This document shows positions 5,459 to 7,270 of a DNA stretch of 7,270 nucleotides, in pieces; position 1 is the stretch's first letter, and each line of letters opens with the position of its first letter. A program made the translations under genes and the position numbers. The DNA lies in the NCBI GenBank assembly GCA_031282465.1, contig JAITDR010000050.1, positions 1 through 7,270 on the forward strand. Direction: 5' to 3'. Source of the DNA: Desulfovibrio sp. (GTDB lineage: Bacteria > Desulfobacterota > Desulfovibrionia > Desulfovibrionales > Desulfovibrionaceae). Below the pieces are notes generated by a model that was given only the letters and a program-made list of their open reading frames with translations, ran no database searches and was not told where the DNA came from.

Positions 5459-5482
5459 TTCCGCCGGAAAGGCGCGGATTTT
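5457..5482 (+). terminator. Weak terminator-like hairpin between pheA and fliR
   Basis: AAT(T)CCGC and GCGGATT can pair with one bulged base around a 9-base loop, followed by TTTT (5479-5482). The stem is short and the T-run is only four bases, so read-through into fliR would be expected. It sits immediately after the pheA stop. Confidence 0.25.
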
Positions 5483-5495
5483 GCATGAGGAGGCC

Positions 5496-6275
5496 ATGGA
5501 CCTCTTTTCGTTCAACGCCGCAAGCGCCGCAAGCTTTCTGCTGACCCTGATGCGGGTGAGCCTGGTGCTGTTCATGTTGCCTTTTTACGGCGGCGAATAC
5601 ATCCCGACGCAGGTCAAGGCGGCCATGTGCCTGGTGCTGAGTATGGCCCTGTGGCCGCACCTGTCCTTTCCCGGCGAGCTTTTTCCGGCGCATCCGGCCG
5701 GACTGGTCACCATGATGCTGGCCGAGGCGCTGCTCGGGCTCACCCTCGGCCTGTGCGTGTATTTCATTTTTGCGGCCATCCAGACAGGGGGCGAAATCAT
5801 AGGTTTTCAGATGGGGTTCACGATGGTCACGCTGGCCGATCCTTCGTCCGGCGCCCAAGTGAGCATCACCTCGCACATGTTGTATACTGTGGCCCTGATC
5901 ATTTTTCTGGCGTTGGACGGGCATCTGCACCTGCTGCGCGCCCTGGCCGACTCCTTCCGGCTCATGCCGCCCGGCGGTATGACGCTGCGCCCGGCCATGA
6001 CCGGGGATATACTCGCGCTTTCGGGCGCGATGTTTTCCCTGGCGGTCAAGATAGCCGCGCCCGCCATAGTCGCTCTGTTCACGGCCGAGTTGGCCTTGGC
6101 GCTCATGGGACGGGCCGCGCCCCAAATGAACCTGCTCACCATGGGATTCCCGATTAAAATAGCCGTCGGCTTTTTTTTCATGGGCATTATGTTCACGATT
6201 ATGTCGCAGCGTATGGAAGACCTGATCCTGGACCTCGGCCCCATGTTCAACCGCCTGATGCATGCGGCGCGTTGA
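5496..6275 (+). CDS. fliR: Flagellar type III export apparatus protein FliR
   Basis: FliR is an inner-membrane component of the export gate (with FliP, FliQ and FlhB) through which rod, hook and filament subunits leave the cell. The product is 259 residues, the normal size. Hydrophobic segments lie at about 12-30, 42-57, 70-95, 127-147, 178-203 and 217-238, as expected for the family. Diagnostic stretches are GGEIIGFQMGF, LADPSSGAQVS, FLALDGH and APQMNLLTMGFPIKIAVGF. The ATG at 5496 gives the family-typical N-terminus (MDLFSFN); the frame is open upstream into pheA but that part is the pheA gene in another frame. Shine-Dalgarno bases GAGGAGG lie directly before the start. It begins 37 bases after pheA and ends 12 bases before flhB, so fliR and flhB are surely cotranscribed. 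No frameshift or missing segment is seen. Confidence 0.97.
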   Translation: MDLFSFNAASAASFLLTLMRVSLVLFMLPFYGGEYIPTQVKAAMCLVLSMALWPHLSFPGELFPAHPAGLVTMMLAEALLGLTLGLCVYFIFAAIQTGGEIIGFQMGFTMVTLADPSSGAQVSITSHMLYTVALIIFLALDGHLHLLRALADSFRLMPPGGMTLRPAMTGDILALSGAMFSLAVKIAAPAIVALFTAELALALMGRAAPQMNLLTMGFPIKIAVGFFFMGIMFTIMSQRMEDLILDLGPMFNRLMHAAR

Positions 6276-6287
6276 GCGGAGGACGGC

Positions 6288-7270
6288 ATGGCGCGCGACC
6301 CGTCAAAAACCGAACCGGCAACTCCCAAACGCATCAGCAAGGCGCGCGATGAAGGCAATGTCGCCAAATCGCAGGAAGTCACCAAGGTTGTGTCCATACT
6401 GGCCGGGCTGATTGTATTGAGCATCTGCATCAACTACATGGCCGGGGAATTTCTGCGCCTGTTCCGGCATTTCCTGGGTTCCTCCCCCTCCTATATCAGC
6501 ATGGGCGAGGCCTCACTGTATGAACTGGGCCTGTATCTCACGCTGGTGCTGGCCAAGACGACCCTGCCCGCCGTGCTCTTCGTCGGGCTGCTGGTCTATA
6601 TTTCCCTGCGCGCCCAAGTGGGCAAACTCTGGACGACCAAAGTGTTCTCCTTCAAGCTCGAACGCTTCAACCTCCTCGCCGGCCTGAAGCGCATGTTCAT
6701 TTCGCCGGACACGCTGGTCCGCCTGCTGAAAAGCCTGCTGCAGGCCCTGTTCATCGGCCTTGCGCCGGTGCTGGCCGTCAAGGATGAAATGGGGAACTTT
6801 GCCGGCCTGTACTACACGGATGCGGCGGGCACGGCCGCCTACCTTCTGGAAATCAGCTACAAAATGGTCTTCTATGCCCTGATTCCCATGCTGATCATCG
6901 CGGCCGTCGACCTCTGGTATACCCGCCGGCAGTACGCGGAAAACCTCAAGATGAGCAAAGACGAGATAAAAGACGAGCGCAAGCAGGCCGAAGGCGACGA
7001 AAAAATCAAGGCCGCCATGAAGAGCAAAATGCTGCAAATGTCCCGGCGGCGCATGTTGAAGGAGGTGCCCAAGGCGGACGTGGTCATCACCAACCCGACG
7101 CATATCGCCGTAGCCCTGCGCTATAACGCCGCCGAAGCCCCCGCCCCCGTCGTCGTCGCCATGGGCGTCGACAAAGTTGCCGAGAAAATCAAGGAGGTTG
7201 CGCGACAACACGGGGTGCCGATCCGAGAAAATAAAGAACTGGCACGCGCTTTGTATAAGCAGACGGAGAT
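6288..7270 (+). CDS. flhB: Flagellar type III export switch protein FlhB (3' end outside window)
   Basis: FlhB sits in the export gate and switches substrate class from rod/hook to filament proteins after cleaving itself. The first 327 residues are present; the family is usually ~350-380 long, so the missing part is small. Landmarks in order: the N-terminal EPATPKRISKARDEGNVAKSQE, four hydrophobic segments at about 33-51, 85-106, 143-163 and 188-210, the conserved cytoplasmic linker NLKMSKDEIKDERKQAEGD (219-237), and the self-cleavage motif N269-P270-T271-H272, at the same residue numbers as in Salmonella. The motif is intact, so the switch should work. The start at 6288 has GGAGG with a 5-base spacer, 12 bases after the fliR stop. 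flhA commonly follows in related genomes and may lie just beyond the window. Confidence 0.97.
   Translation, partial: MARDPSKTEPATPKRISKARDEGNVAKSQEVTKVVSILAGLIVLSICINYMAGEFLRLFRHFLGSSPSYISMGEASLYELGLYLTLVLAKTTLPAVLFVGLLVYISLRAQVGKLWTTKVFSFKLERFNLLAGLKRMFISPDTLVRLLKSLLQALFIGLAPVLAVKDEMGNFAGLYYTDAAGTAAYLLEISYKMVFYALIPMLIIAAVDLWYTRRQYAENLKMSKDEIKDERKQAEGDEKIKAAMKSKMLQMSRRRMLKEVPKADVVITNPTHIAVALRYNAAEAPAPVVVAMGVDKVAEKIKEVARQHGVPIRENKELARALYKQTE

Noticed and set aside
5421..6263. A 280-codon minus-strand frame opposite fliR
   Set aside because: It is His/Gln/Arg-rich shadow sequence without motifs, and fliR on the other strand is unmistakable.
6513..7211. A 232-codon minus-strand frame opposite flhB
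   Set aside because: It is a shadow of flhB, which shows the full family pattern including the NPTH cleavage motif.

Overview
The window reads as chromosomal DNA of a sulfate-reducing delta-proteobacterium, most likely a Desulfovibrio relative (Desulfovibrionaceae). This rests on the high G+C content, the style of the P-protein, EPSP synthase and flagellar export proteins, and the presence of group II intron and formylglycine-enzyme-like sequence. It is an inference from protein character; no database was searched.

Layout. Positions 1-332 hold a small open frame made of two unrelated mobile-element fragments: the first ~36 residues of an IS110-family transposase joined in frame to the C-terminal ~60 residues of a group II intron maturase. 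Positions 356-1836, on the minus strand, carry two genes for exported proteins: an FGE-sulfatase (SUMF1-like) domain protein and a small secreted protein of unknown function. This left part is visibly richer in A+T than the rest and looks accessory. Positions 1837-2056 are a non-coding, AT-rich gap with a 12-bp tandem duplication and a short palindrome.

Positions 2057-4164 (minus) are a tight two-gene unit: aroA (EPSP synthase) followed by a PHP-domain phosphoesterase whose start overlaps the aroA stop. A 181-bp divergent region (4165-4345) separates aroA from pheA on the plus strand. It contains candidate promoters for both directions that use the same AT core as -10 box. It also holds short dyads and a possible 26-codon upstream ORF that begins Met-Phe-Phe and ends in an ATGA overlap with the pheA start. 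pheA (4346-5458) encodes a chorismate mutase/prephenate dehydratase-type protein. It is followed at once by fliR (5496-6275) and flhB (6288 to the window end, partial), two membrane proteins of the flagellar type III export gate.

How the genes fit together. AroA makes EPSP, the chorismate precursor, and a P-protein would take chorismate to phenylpyruvate, so the divergent pair spans one route to phenylalanine. FliR and FlhB belong to flagellar assembly and share only transcription direction and proximity with pheA.

The most surprising observation is that the PheA homologue appears to have lost key residues of both catalytic domains. In the mutase, the Arg11 and Lys39 equivalents are changed. 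In the dehydratase, the TRF threonine and the serine and glutamine of the SHPQ...QC segment are changed. The GAL and ESRP motifs of the ACT domain are also degraded. The frame nevertheless stays open and well formed. It may be a pseudoenzyme, a regulator or a repurposed protein.
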